A stretch of DNA of 64,000 bases from Symsagittifera roscoffensis (lineage: Eukaryota > Xenacoelomorpha > Acoela > Convolutidae). A model generated the notes under the pieces. That model worked only from the letters and a program-made list of their open reading frames with translations. It was not told the DNA's origin and made no database searches. The position numbers were made by a program, and so were the translations under genes. Within the stretch, counting starts at the first letter, position 1. Every line of letters starts with the position of its first letter. This document shows positions 36,501 through 45,281 of the stretch, one piece after another. Location of the stretch: the NCBI RefSeq assembly GCF_963678635.1, contig NC_087066.1, forward strand, positions 35,901,152 through 35,965,151. The letters run 5' to 3'.

Positions 36501-38813
36501 CGAGTTTACAGATTTCAACTAATTCTAATGAAGTTTCCAAACTTACATATAGTTTGGACTGCAGGAAAAAACCTTGCATTACCAGACACCTTAAGTCGAA
36601 ATACACCACCTGAATTACTTACACGAAAAACAACAGTTGAAATACCCAAAAACATAAAATTCTACCTTGCAGAAAATGAAACATCACCTCGATTAGAATG
36701 CAAATATGCAGTTAAAACTGATATTGAACAATCACAAATAAATAATTTACAACATTTCCCACTTTATTTAGATTGTCAAAATAATCATTATGAAGTTGAT
36801 TTACTTGGAACATCAACCTTCAAACCAATCCCATATTCTCAATGGATAAAAAGTAACACCCAACAAAAACGAACAAAACAACACCCGCCTAAAAAAGACC
36901 ATTTTCCACTAATTGAAAAAGAAGATTTAACTGATAAAATAAATTTATCAGGACCACAAACAAATGATTCAAAATACACAATAAATCAAGTTTTTGACCT
37001 TCACGACCCACTTGATACAATACCCTTATCTAAATTCGAAATTGAAAACATTTTTCTCCCCCCAACAGATACGATTACAATTTCAACACTGAAACAATAT
37101 CAAAACCTTGACCCGATAATTAGACAACTGAAATCATGGCACAAATATAAAACTAAACCTATCAAAGCAGATTCAACCATTCTAGGAAACAAAACACTCC
37201 TCCGATACTTTCGCAAATTTAATTACACAACAATTAATGAAACTACAGACCTTTTAGAATACAACTTAAACGAATCCATAGTCCCCTGCCTCCCTATAAG
37301 TATGATTCTCATCGCTTTTAATATTTCACATACACAAAATATTAAAGGACACTCTGGATCAGAAAAAACATATTCAAATTTTATGCAAAATTTTTACTTT
37401 CCAAATGCACCAATTTGGATAAAAGTACTATGCAATGATTGTATAGTATGTCAACTAAATAAACCTTACCCAAATCAAAAACAAATAGCACAAAAACAAG
37501 ATTTTAAAGGACAAAGTTTGTACTTTAATCACCGTATCTCATTTGATACTAAAGGACCAATTTCACCCTCATCAGAAGGAAACTCCTACATTATGGTAAT
37601 TGTTGACGCATTTACACATTATGTAGCACTTAACCCAGTACCACATTGTAACGCTTATTATGCTTACACAACACTCTATGAACACTGGATAGCAAAATTC
37701 GGACTACCAGAAATTTTAGTTACAGACAATGGTACAGAATTCATAAATAATGAAATAATAACACTATGTCATTTATACAACATTAAACACAAACCACGTA
37801 CATCTCATGCACCTTGGACAAACGGCTTAGTCGAAGGTATGAACCGTTCACTACAAGAATATCTTAGATGTATCATCAACGGAAATGATACAAAATATAC
37901 CGAATGGTCAGCAGATGTAAAATTATTTCCCTTAGCGTATAATTCACAAATTACGACAACTTTAGGAATGTCACCATACGAAATGGTTTTCAACCAAAAG
38001 CCACGCAAACCAATAATGTTTACAGCAAATTCCCATAAAAACGCACAAGGTTATTGTCAACCAAATAAAGACTCAATTTGTTATAACCTCCCATTACATA
38101 CGCACGATGAAGATCATTTTCATCACCCACAAATTCTTAAATTAGCCTCCGGTACACACACCGAATGGATTTTAAATAGAGATAAGAAACACAATGAAAT
38201 TTATCAAAAAATAACGAAAAAGTTATTACAAAGACAAAACATAAATGAACAAATCAATTCACGCTTTACACCAGCTTCCGATTTAAAAATTGGAGCATTT
38301 GTTTTAATACCTAATTTTCATACTCAAAAAGGAATTTCTAAAAAATTACAACCCCTCCGAAAAGGACCCTACCAAATAATTGCAAAACCCACTGATGTCA
38401 CATATAAAATTATCGACTCAAACAAAAAAGAAATCGTTCAACATCGAAACAACCTATTACCTTATTACCCAAAAGAATACGCACTCCGCGAATTAACCCA
38501 ATTATATTCTTTCACAGGATTAAAAATCATTCAAAATGAACCACATCTGAAAAACACAGAACAAAATGATAACCCCACCGAAAATCAAAACACAAAACCA
38601 ACCGCAACCAAAATCAATACACAAAACCATAAAGAATCTCCAAAACAAAGAAAAAATAGAAAAATGACCGAACAAATAATACCCCAAGAAGAAATAGACA
38701 AATCAGAACATAGAAAAACAACAAGACTCCGAAATCAACCACGTAAAAATTACAAAATGTTCATCCCCCAATCTAAAATATTAAAGAAAGTAGAATTTAA
38801 AAAGCAATTTTAA
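30585..38813 (+). CDS. gag-pol: Gag-Pol polyprotein in a single frame (2742 aa)
   Basis: One uninterrupted ORF encodes capsid, protease, reverse transcriptase, RNase H and integrase of a Ty3/gypsy-type element. Residues 1-600 form an unassigned N-terminal extension, with Gln/Asn/Pro-rich low complexity from about 330. A gypsy-type Gag capsid region (MVFTGTDPEYSVEDYLNAV) starts near 602. A CCHC knuckle (C-x2-C-x4-H-x4-C) begins at 842, followed by an Asn/Arg/Ser/Tyr-rich region at about 890-1080. The aspartic protease DSGA is at 1229, the reverse transcriptase YLDD at 1737, and the first RNase H Asp near 1886 (CDAS). The integrase has a zinc-binding HHCC starting at His 2249 and catalytic Asp 2321, Asp 2381 and Glu 2417 (D-x35-E). 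All key residues are intact. There is no gag/pol frameshift and no stop, which is unusual though known in some gypsy elements. No chromodomain is seen at the C terminus. Confidence 0.97.
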   Translation: MSSTHTPGDETPDDDEIFPFIVDADTDRGQHIFCQNLLVNLFEPGISPCKTEFPDVKTKRQIIDHYLKEICNITQQYGIYSIEFTSPNHNNRTYTIQTDDLDLEFSKVFSEYIKSIQYHNSQRANSIFTNEVFAIIYSYISILENELPLTNVSPTETSKHLKVRHEITLLSSYLNIIKENFTKDDVSQHTKHDLQKILAWFIIDYFTHNIDLIAQARKNFRPQNSNDDTAITEQSDYVWDPEWSHPAFISFPQSISSQAIGTISYIRDYVRVIPLTIDATPLNYNTFLPDIQNNSLNSTVIHNENLNGTRNLTQQDIQTPSHFINEEIVHTTTTQQSISPIRPNLTTPRNTNPSQTQVTLQSTVKPSVAPKYSHMDYQTYRPMTIPSKTRKTFTRNNFADHNYNYTHPSKTNYQPQRNFNQYTKPRNWDNPTAQYNSKNFQPNPPQDRSENYPFFQQNKNKKQTSYQMDYLSSDDDFLQPDIFAPNTQEYRRQGIQRTRTNHRNFSPQSINAQHQQPIQQQNPINTQSFQPIQQQNPMTAHSYQPSQMQNEIPLPYYLQQHEITRNQLSNFSQMPNAAESLQMTMNPYLMGGSSITSNKPLMVFTGTDPEYSVEDYLNAVTANLILNIGPEPINTPLHQNWIHRRTALIQTTLDGAAQKWFSVLPLEIKSNWKRFTQEFSKMFDSERNKQQQRVLCNEIRRLPNETIKQIAVRIETLVRKAYSLNTHDYKNTKMTEILMMTLTPQLRKIAIKKRASHPSSIREPDLDFRKLVDKLEQAEITMKLEETENLKLQYVNRIETTPTNINNIQESETDLVEKITEILNIYEKNPNFKGKPSFKKWCNYCRRYGHSISECRQKQQDSQNKPQKYKEPNKSFYQYMKKDQNLPNKTVHSNNSSGKPLPNNTNYTRNQSPYNSSYRGRSPERRNTQNSSQNHYNRPNSRSNYSRSNSNTQRFVSRSNSQSRNNYYPNNQSRNSSYNRNRNYSYNRNRSYSNNRNQNYPNNRSRNNSYNRSNYNRPNSNYQNRSRNNSQNRHSSYNNRYRNYSQSPHRNNNNYNNSNNRHRSSTPKHQRQINQVQANPETTSDPPGIDDTVTNTLQLNQINCTSSDSESDTENTLSINMIKVENDYESVIYEQPFPSHIYENQSEFLQNYYTTPINSTPTTQETNEINTTNQTNKNTKTKCLNTNHIYQNIQKEQPKEKIWTIPFLLESPRNKEFQPPDLEIDFLIDSGAESNIINIPTWNEIKTLHPKLTPLETSSKLATAQGSTLINYGKIQLFLLPTRTMEQSKILNKPFKQIFHITDIKYNIIGIPFISKYIPTINILNSKILIKDKYTKTKETSLTFFQRLNKQPPFFSKFYPIFNQQRKHLKPLSGNIYNFSIKQVHQYDKEQNKQKFYMSEFEFKPIHKFFKITISSIKYLKNSNSDIISLHVYNNTPYQVTLPLGLLGYCETNATISPIHEKAYRVNNILQLLDICQSTILNEELSINNIISNENRNTDYFTKTPYFKPTFNISNYTEDQQKFLTMFNFQHSQITQDEFEKLAKQLIKYSSVYATSKFDVGKISSSLHLPLKPDAVFKKQRASKVPIHLHDKVNRLLDILEQYNIISPVNKEEQPKGNTFINPVIILAKGESLKIVLDARYLNSLIDESKCNWPIEPIQVILTKINGKYFTTADMNSAYNQMPLDEQSRRLTQFVIGNQQYEFNRLFYGISIGPAAFSAFMSKIFRPLILKKNAITYLDDVFMQSQTKDEMFKVLKKYHQILQNENLKAAPDKSHFFLTRVKFLGHNIERKTITPLKSRIDAIQKLQPPTNKKKIQEFLGMLNFLSKYVYKMQLYLRPFYNILRQQNNFEWNTEHQTRFEEVKKLLTEQISNTIPDSNQPFYAMCDASNFGIGAALLQSHNGTNKMNLISANSRLFTQAELRLSTLMRECTAIIYTLTEYEFLILGSKHPTVLFTDHKPIIFLFTQKSNPNHRVYRFQLILMKFPNLHIVWTAGKNLALPDTLSRNTPPELLTRKTTVEIPKNIKFYLAENETSPRLECKYAVKTDIEQSQINNLQHFPLYLDCQNNHYEVDLLGTSTFKPIPYSQWIKSNTQQKRTKQHPPKKDHFPLIEKEDLTDKINLSGPQTNDSKYTINQVFDLHDPLDTIPLSKFEIENIFLPPTDTITISTLKQYQNLDPIIRQLKSWHKYKTKPIKADSTILGNKTLLRYFRKFNYTTINETTDLLEYNLNESIVPCLPISMILIAFNISHTQNIKGHSGSEKTYSNFMQNFYFPNAPIWIKVLCNDCIVCQLNKPYPNQKQIAQKQDFKGQSLYFNHRISFDTKGPISPSSEGNSYIMVIVDAFTHYVALNPVPHCNAYYAYTTLYEHWIAKFGLPEILVTDNGTEFINNEIITLCHLYNIKHKPRTSHAPWTNGLVEGMNRSLQEYLRCIINGNDTKYTEWSADVKLFPLAYNSQITTTLGMSPYEMVFNQKPRKPIMFTANSHKNAQGYCQPNKDSICYNLPLHTHDEDHFHHPQILKLASGTHTEWILNRDKKHNEIYQKITKKLLQRQNINEQINSRFTPASDLKIGAFVLIPNFHTQKGISKKLQPLRKGPYQIIAKPTDVTYKIIDSNKKEIVQHRNNLLPYYPKEYALRELTQLYSFTGLKIIQNEPHLKNTEQNDNPTENQNTKPTATKINTQNHKESPKQRKNRKMTEQIIPQEEIDKSEHRKTTRLRNQPRKNYKMFIPQSKILKKVEFKKQF

Positions 38814-39407
38814 GATTTTTTACTTCACAATCTTGAAACCTACGTAACATTTTTCATTTCAATTTTTCAAAATACCATGCTCACAAGTACGCAATAATTC
38901 TAATTCAAAATAGACCAATAGGATTCATCCAATCCGCCACTTTCTCTAACTCAAACTAAGATCAATTAGACGAATAATCTAGAACTCCAGGCACATCTCT
39001 AACTATAACTTTACAACCTCCAGGTCAAAAATAAGCAAACCACTCCAACTTGACAGTTAAAATAAATATCACCATAATACCGTACCCCTCCCTTATCTAA
39101 TAACCCAAAGATCAACAATATTTCCCCAACTCAGACCACGAATACCCCCAAAACAAATTTGATAACTTAGCCTAAAGTAACAAAATGAAGATTTTAATTA
39201 GCCTAAAGTATAAAAATCTCACCATACCCCGGATCATTTGACAAACAAAAATAAAGAAAAAGACGACCTCCCAGTCACCATGAAAATTGCCCCCAACAAT
39301 TTTTTACAAAACTCAACCCACTTGTCAAAAAACTAATAAATAATTCGACCACACTAGAAAATCGCCTCAAACAGCAAAAAATATTCGACCAAGAGATCAT
39401 TTCTTAA
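38814..39407 (+). other. Untranslated spacer between gag-pol and the 3' ORF cassette
   Basis: There is no long frame in these 594 bases. The segment 'ttagcctaaagta' is repeated near 39167 and 39199. A subgenomic message for the 3' cassette would need a splice acceptor or internal promoter in or before this stretch; I could not identify one with confidence. Confidence 0.5.
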
Positions 39408-39638
39408 ATGCTCTTCTCTCAAACAGTTGCTCAAATACTTATAAATTTTAAACATTTTTTTTCAATACTTGAAGCCTTTATAATATTTCTTTTTGATATA
39501 CTTGAATCTTTTCTAATAATCCTAATCATTTTTTGTAACATTTTTTTAATTTTCTACACTATACTCGAACTATTCCTCCAACTTTCCAAAACCCTTGAAT
39601 ATATCCACAGGTACGATTTTAACAATTTGTCTAAATGA
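39408..39638 (+). CDS. Small hydrophobic ORF of the LTR element
   Basis: This 76-codon ORF starts with ATG at 39408. It is dominated by Phe, Ile and Leu (for example IIFLFDILESFLIILIIFCN) and would make one or two membrane segments. Its stop codon TGA (39636-39638) overlaps the ATG of the next ORF in the four bases ATGA at 39635-39638, an arrangement used for translational reinitiation in several viruses and retroelements. I do not recognise the family. The high T content could also make a chance hydrophobic frame, but the exact stop/start overlap argues for use. Confidence 0.45.
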   Translation: MLFSQTVAQILINFKHFFSILEAFIIFLFDILESFLIILIIFCNIFLIFYTILELFLQLSKTLEYIHRYDFNNLSK

Positions 39639-40870
39639 TACGAACAATTTTCAGTAGAACTGATATTTTTTTATTGTTTGTAATTTTCATAACATTTTTA
39701 TCATCCCTCATTTTGACAATCCCACTAAAGTAACAATTCAAAAATCCATCAAAAATTGCTACCCAACAGTCACGAAATCAGTCTTCACCGACATCATCCC
39801 AAGATAATCCAACACCACCTTCAACTACTCAAAATCCCCAAACATCTACACGAATTTCTTTTCAAGACAATCCATACACTTTTGAAGAACGGCACGCTCG
39901 TTTATCAGAACCACTAGAACCAGTTCAACGACAAGCACCTCTAAGCGAACCAACATATAACCTATACCCAACACTACCACAGGAACTAAATAGAATAAGA
40001 AACCCTAGTCAAAACCAAAACACAACAGAAATAAATAGACAAATTATACATCCTCGACGAAATAGAAATTTTCAAACTCCCCGAGTTCATTTTGATATAC
40101 CTCAATCCCCATCACAAACCACTCCAGAAAACACCACTGGTATCACACCAGAAACTCCTACACTTTTTTCACAACGTAGCACCTCAAGCTTACCATCAGA
40201 TTACTTAGGTTCAACACCAACATCTGAACAAATACGTGAAAATCCCTTTAACCCCCCAAACCTAACATCACGACTGCCATATTGGACTACACATTCATTT
40301 ACACAAGGTGAATCAAATTTAGTCAATGACCCCATAGATATTTCTACGGATACAACAACATCCTCATCACTACCAGAAACATTATCACTACCATCAACAC
40401 CATCAATAAGCCAATTTTCACCACTACCCTTTAACTTAAATTTTCCAAATAATCTCGACGCCAGATATCGAGAACAATCATCAATAAATATTCCTTTAAG
40501 ATTAGATTGGAATACATTTACAGCACCTCCACCATTATTTGGACAACATCAAGAAAGTAACCGCCTTCATAACTGGGCACTTAATAGATTACAATATCGC
40601 CAAGATATTCACAACGATATCCGTGATCACAATATTCAAATACTCCAACAAAACAGTTTACAATTAAAGTTTGAAATCACAGTTAAATTAAACAATATTA
40701 CACACCATCCCTACCCATTAAATCCACCTAACATAACAGCTCAATCACTACCACCACCGTTTATAACTACTGAAGTAATATATAAATACGACAGATACAC
40801 CAAAAACACAATTGGTTACATTACATTTTATAACCCATACTCAGGATTATCATACACATGTATATTCTAA
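39635..40870 (+). CDS. Ser/Thr/Pro-rich ORF with one in-frame UAA (unknown)
   Basis: From ATG at 39635 the frame encodes 32 codons including a strong hydrophobic segment (about residues 11-29, signal-peptide or membrane-anchor like). It meets a TAA at 39731-39733, then continues open in the same frame for 378 further codons to a TAA at 40868-40870. No ATG occurs in frame after the internal stop. The downstream part is rich in Ser, Thr, Pro, Gln and Asn in its first two thirds and more structured near its end. The stop is followed by CAA UUC, close to the UAR-CAR-YYA context of viral stop readthrough. Alternatives are a recent nonsense mutation or entry by splicing. It overlaps the envelope-like ORF start by 13 nt. 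No family is recognised. Confidence 0.55.
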
Positions 40871-43476
40871 AATTATTAATTTTTCTCCAACTCCCTTTTC
40901 TAGTAACCTCAAATCAAAACATAAACCCTTCCCCTCGTACAGGACCACAAGATTTATTAGTAACACATTACGATTGCGAAGAAAATGAACAAAAAACACT
41001 ACATAAATATGCAATAAATCAAGTATCACAATGTGAAACAGAACCACAAGCTATAGAAACCACAGATATAATAGCAACACTCTATTCCAAAGCCCGAGCA
41101 ACAACAGTTACAGGTTATAAATTCACAGCGACATTTTCCGAAAAGAAAGTACATTGTTCACAAGTCTCGAACGGAAACAAAAACCGACTTGACCATGAAT
41201 CATTCTATCAAAGTAATATAGAACGCCTTTTACATCTCAATCCCGACGATTGTAAAAATGAATTACTTAGACTAAACATCACACAGAATAAAAACTCCCA
41301 AAGAAAATTAGTTAATTTTCAAGTTTTTTCAGACTCTGTACATCAATCACAACTTGAAAGACACCAAGGACATATAAAACTAGACGAAAAATACCCGTAT
41401 AACGGCGCACACGGACGATTAACCTATGACCTACATGATAAACATTGGATACCACACATTGGTATAAATAACCCATCAAACTGCAAAGCAGACACGAAAA
41501 ATAAAGGATACCAAGAAATAATGTTTTTCGATTGGAAAATACAACTCGAAAAAATACAACTCACACGAGATTTATCTGATAATACAATGATCTATCAAGG
41601 AATCCGACTACCTTGTAAAAATGATCAAGGATATTGCGACCCTACAACAAGAACACAAGCAACAATTGTTTGGTTCCCCGAAGATACATGTACAACATTT
41701 CAAGTAGCAAAAATACACGCTCGTATGATAAAATTTCACGAAAAATATTTCATACAATCAATTCCTTATGAACAAGTCCATCCATCACGCAAACTAAGTT
41801 CCGATTTTAGAAACATAGACAATATAGAAAATAAATTGACACGATTTCAAATATATCAAGAAACAGAACTTGCATGTAAATACAGGAATCCACTTCACAG
41901 AACACAATACTCTGAAATATTAGTTGAATACGAAAAAGGATTCGACATGACCACTGGAAAAGTAAAAATCGACCCATATGCCACAGGTCATCCTCTAAAC
42001 GAAGGAACATCCTATATACCAGTTAATTTTGAAAAAAGCAACGGACAACCCGGTGGACATCTAAAACCTTATGACACCAGAAGCACACGCTTACAAGAAT
42101 TATCACTAATGAATACTACATATTTCGGTAATATCCACTATGATATCCATTTGGATATGAAACTAGACTATACAATTAGCCGCATTTTTCAAGAAATGTC
42201 ACTCTCCGAATTAGAAACACTACACCAACTATGCGAATTAGAACGAACACAAATATTACAATCACTTGCACTAGCAGTATTAAAAATACCCTACGCAGGA
42301 TACTTATTATCAGGAAATAGATCAAATTTTTTAGACTATGAAGGAAACATCTTATGGTTTTATACTTGTACCAAAAAAGTATCACCACTATACGTTTTTG
42401 AAGATAAACGATGTTATAAAAGAATCCCTATCTTTTATAAGAATAAAGTACATTTCGTGGATACACTTTCACGAAGAACCTATTTCTGGGATACCGCAGT
42501 CCCATGTGGATCAGAAAACAGCCACAATGTAGTACAACTAAACCCTGATGAAAATAAATATTATCTTCTCACTCCATATCCCACATTAATGCAATCACTC
42601 AAAAAATTTTCACCAGAAAGCATTCGCGCTATTGCTCGAAACCCAAATATAGATTTACAATCAATAGGAATCTATTCAAAATCAGATATTCAACATCACA
42701 TTAGAACACAACAATTCCAAGAATTATTAACACAAATGGACACTATACAAAGACAATCAATAGACCAAAACTTACGCAAACTTGCAGAAACCGCAGGATT
42801 TGCCGATATCTACACGCAAGACTATAGCGGATATTTTAAAGACATTAAAGATTATATATATCTAAACGGCGAAAAATACCGTCCCCAAGATATATCACCA
42901 ATCAACATTTTTAGCTTTGTTACACTCAAGAATGAAATCCTTGATTTTCTAGGATGGCCCTACTACATCTTAGAAAAATTGACTATTTTATACGCAATGT
43001 TTAACTTTATTGGATTTCTTTTCTCACTCTTAAAAGGAATCTACAATACATGTGCTATACACACACAAGTAAACAGACAAGCAAGCGTCGCACGCATACT
43101 CTTTGCAGGATTTTTTGGAATTTTTTCGACATCTATAAACAAAATTCTTTTAGACGCACAAATAAAAGAATATAACACAAAAATAACAACACGACAAAAT
43201 ACATACGACGAAGAACATAACAATGTCGACACACAGCCAACGGCACCACAATTACCACCCCTACCAAATAACCATCCACTATCCCTAGTCCCACGAAATT
43301 TTCGAAATTTAGCAATCACACATAATCCAAATTTTCGACTCACCACATCACAAAGTCCCATCCAACATATAATGACACATCAATCACAAGATGATAATAC
43401 TTATGAACAAATTATTGAACAACCCCATACCACCGCTTTTCAGTCTCAAAATAATCATTTTTTTAGCCCACGATGA
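40858..43476 (+). CDS. env: Envelope-like glycoprotein ORF (872 aa)
   Basis: The ATG at 40858 opens an 872-codon frame with a typical signal peptide (MYILKLLIFLQLPFLVTS), many cysteines in the ectodomain, and possible N-glycosylation sites (NIT, NTT, NRS). A hydrophobic membrane region lies at about residues 695-760, with a Pro/Gln-rich cytoplasmic tail of about 110 residues. This is the layout of a type I viral envelope protein, placed 3' of pol as in retroviruses and errantiviruses. The block around residues 515-530 (C-Y-x2-I-P-I-F-Y) recalls glycoproteins of chuvirus-like negative-strand viruses with a gB-like fold; that link rests on memory of the pattern and is tentative. No furin-type site was identified. 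The frame is intact. It overlaps the ORF before by 13 nt and the ORF after by 4 nt. Confidence 0.75.
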   Translation: MYILKLLIFLQLPFLVTSNQNINPSPRTGPQDLLVTHYDCEENEQKTLHKYAINQVSQCETEPQAIETTDIIATLYSKARATTVTGYKFTATFSEKKVHCSQVSNGNKNRLDHESFYQSNIERLLHLNPDDCKNELLRLNITQNKNSQRKLVNFQVFSDSVHQSQLERHQGHIKLDEKYPYNGAHGRLTYDLHDKHWIPHIGINNPSNCKADTKNKGYQEIMFFDWKIQLEKIQLTRDLSDNTMIYQGIRLPCKNDQGYCDPTTRTQATIVWFPEDTCTTFQVAKIHARMIKFHEKYFIQSIPYEQVHPSRKLSSDFRNIDNIENKLTRFQIYQETELACKYRNPLHRTQYSEILVEYEKGFDMTTGKVKIDPYATGHPLNEGTSYIPVNFEKSNGQPGGHLKPYDTRSTRLQELSLMNTTYFGNIHYDIHLDMKLDYTISRIFQEMSLSELETLHQLCELERTQILQSLALAVLKIPYAGYLLSGNRSNFLDYEGNILWFYTCTKKVSPLYVFEDKRCYKRIPIFYKNKVHFVDTLSRRTYFWDTAVPCGSENSHNVVQLNPDENKYYLLTPYPTLMQSLKKFSPESIRAIARNPNIDLQSIGIYSKSDIQHHIRTQQFQELLTQMDTIQRQSIDQNLRKLAETAGFADIYTQDYSGYFKDIKDYIYLNGEKYRPQDISPINIFSFVTLKNEILDFLGWPYYILEKLTILYAMFNFIGFLFSLLKGIYNTCAIHTQVNRQASVARILFAGFFGIFSTSINKILLDAQIKEYNTKITTRQNTYDEEHNNVDTQPTAPQLPPLPNNHPLSLVPRNFRNLAITHNPNFRLTTSQSPIQHIMTHQSQDDNTYEQIIEQPHTTAFQSQNNHFFSPR

Positions 43477-45278
43477 GCCGCCAACTTGGATCACTACACC
43501 GATCAAATTCCCACCCAACCAATCTTACCTCTCCAATCCCAATAATACCACTTTTTGCTTTTCCGCCACCCGATTTTTCACCTAGTAATGTAACATCAGG
43601 CATGAATTCCGACACTAATTCACACATCTCAGTTTTATATTCCATCTCACAACTCAATAACCCGAATATTGAAACCCCCGATGAATTTGCCGACTCAGAA
43701 CCATCCCCATCCAATAATTTTCATAACTCTTCTAATTTTTCTCAACCCCCTTTTCAACCCATATTATCCAATAACCCTGACCCCATTACTCCCACACCCT
43801 CTTATGCTTCCCAAGTTACCCCAACCTACTCCTCATACCATTCTGACCAATCATCTCATTCTCCAGACACCCCCCGAATCTCCCCAGAGCTAGATAATTT
43901 TATTACCCTTCAACAACAACCCTACCACCTTAATACCCCAACCATAAACCAAATCTCCTCCACAATAAATTCATCCAACCCCCCTACCCCTACACCCTCT
44001 TCAAATTATACTGAATCATTAGCACCATCATCCACATCAACTGAATCTTCACTCAACACTAATAGAGCTTACCGCACTTTTAAAAGAAAGTTCCCCAACC
44101 ATCCTTTCCCAGCAAAACCAGGAACAGCCCGTGAATACATCAACCACCCCCAGCATACTAACACTAAAGAATTTTTAGCTATCACTTTACCCTCATTTCC
44201 ACAATACACCTTAAACACCCCTCACGACGCTAACGAAACACGCAACTTTGTAGATGAATACGTTTTAATGCCCACTCTCTCTTGGACCTCATATTATCAT
44301 TTTACTAACCCTCTTTGCTTACCTTTATCTAACACTCACATCGATATAGAGCGAAATAAGGACATGCTATATCAACTCACTACACCACTAACCGCTAGAC
44401 AATTTACTTACGTTGGATATAAAAAATCACTAAAAACACACACTGCACCTAGAGCTAACGAATATACACTAGAATACTACGATCACAACATCATTAGAGC
44501 TAACCAAGATCAATTCTTAGACGACGATCGCTTCGCTAATCCACAAATCACCGAGAAATTTTTCATCAAGACACCATATGTATTTACACTAAACATCTTC
44601 GACCGAAAGTTTGATCACATTATTTCAGAAGCACTAACAAACACACAAGCATACGAAAGTTTTAAAGAACGCTTCCAAATCTTTTCACTAACCTTTCATT
44701 TCCTTGCACCACACGAAAGAGATTTACACTGCTCACACGATATTATGTTGCGCACTAAACAAACACATACATACAGTTACTATCGTTTCATCCAAAATCA
44801 CTTTGACCTCCACACACCCTCTAGACAACCACACCATCGTTTCCAATTCATCAATTCAAAATACACTTCACCATATTTCCTAAATTTTACATATTGTATT
44901 AAAGACACTAACCTCCATGGTATTCTTCGTAATTATGACCCCATAACCCAAATGTACATTTTCTGCCCCATCACCAAGACCTTCAACGCCGAAGAATCCC
45001 GACCCTTCCTTATCCCGCACGAGTTCCTACAACCTATAGAAATCCCAATTTTAGAATTCATCCACAACACTAAATTTAACCACAAATTATATAACTTAAT
45101 CCAAAACACACCTTATGAGTTTGCAGTAGGCACTGAAGAACTGACCACTATTAAGGCACTTCAATTGCTTTGGCCACTGCTTCAGACTAAAAATATCATC
45201 CGCATTCTAGCTAAACTACTAACAACTTCAGAACTAATTCACGACATCTTCCCCCACGGTTTTTTCCCCGACGACTAA
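43473..45278 (+). CDS. 601-aa ORF of unknown function at the 3' end of the LTR element
   Basis: The ATG at 43473 overlaps the TGA of the envelope-like ORF (ATGA, 43473-43476). Residues 1 to about 200 are low complexity, rich in Ser, Pro, Thr and Asn. Residues 200 to 601 look globular, with regular aromatic and hydrophobic spacing and few cysteines. No membrane segment or signal peptide is evident. Base use differs from the other element genes: many more C-ending codons (CCC, ACC, CTC, TTC) than the A-rich gag-pol and env, which suggests a different origin or different selection. It ends in a Leu-rich segment and FPDD, and is followed directly by a splice-donor-like CAG/GTAAGTATG. I do not recognise the family; candidates include a captured host gene or an accessory regulator. 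Confidence 0.8.
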   Translation: MSRQLGSLHRSNSHPTNLTSPIPIIPLFAFPPPDFSPSNVTSGMNSDTNSHISVLYSISQLNNPNIETPDEFADSEPSPSNNFHNSSNFSQPPFQPILSNNPDPITPTPSYASQVTPTYSSYHSDQSSHSPDTPRISPELDNFITLQQQPYHLNTPTINQISSTINSSNPPTPTPSSNYTESLAPSSTSTESSLNTNRAYRTFKRKFPNHPFPAKPGTAREYINHPQHTNTKEFLAITLPSFPQYTLNTPHDANETRNFVDEYVLMPTLSWTSYYHFTNPLCLPLSNTHIDIERNKDMLYQLTTPLTARQFTYVGYKKSLKTHTAPRANEYTLEYYDHNIIRANQDQFLDDDRFANPQITEKFFIKTPYVFTLNIFDRKFDHIISEALTNTQAYESFKERFQIFSLTFHFLAPHERDLHCSHDIMLRTKQTHTYSYYRFIQNHFDLHTPSRQPHHRFQFINSKYTSPYFLNFTYCIKDTNLHGILRNYDPITQMYIFCPITKTFNAEESRPFLIPHEFLQPIEIPILEFIHNTKFNHKLYNLIQNTPYEFAVGTEELTTIKALQLLWPLLQTKNIIRILAKLLTTSELIHDIFPHGFFPDD

Positions 45279-45281
45279 CAG

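Noticed and set aside
31777-38008. Short frames on both strands inside gag-pol
   Set aside because: They are shadows of the single long Gag-Pol frame, created by its A-rich composition.
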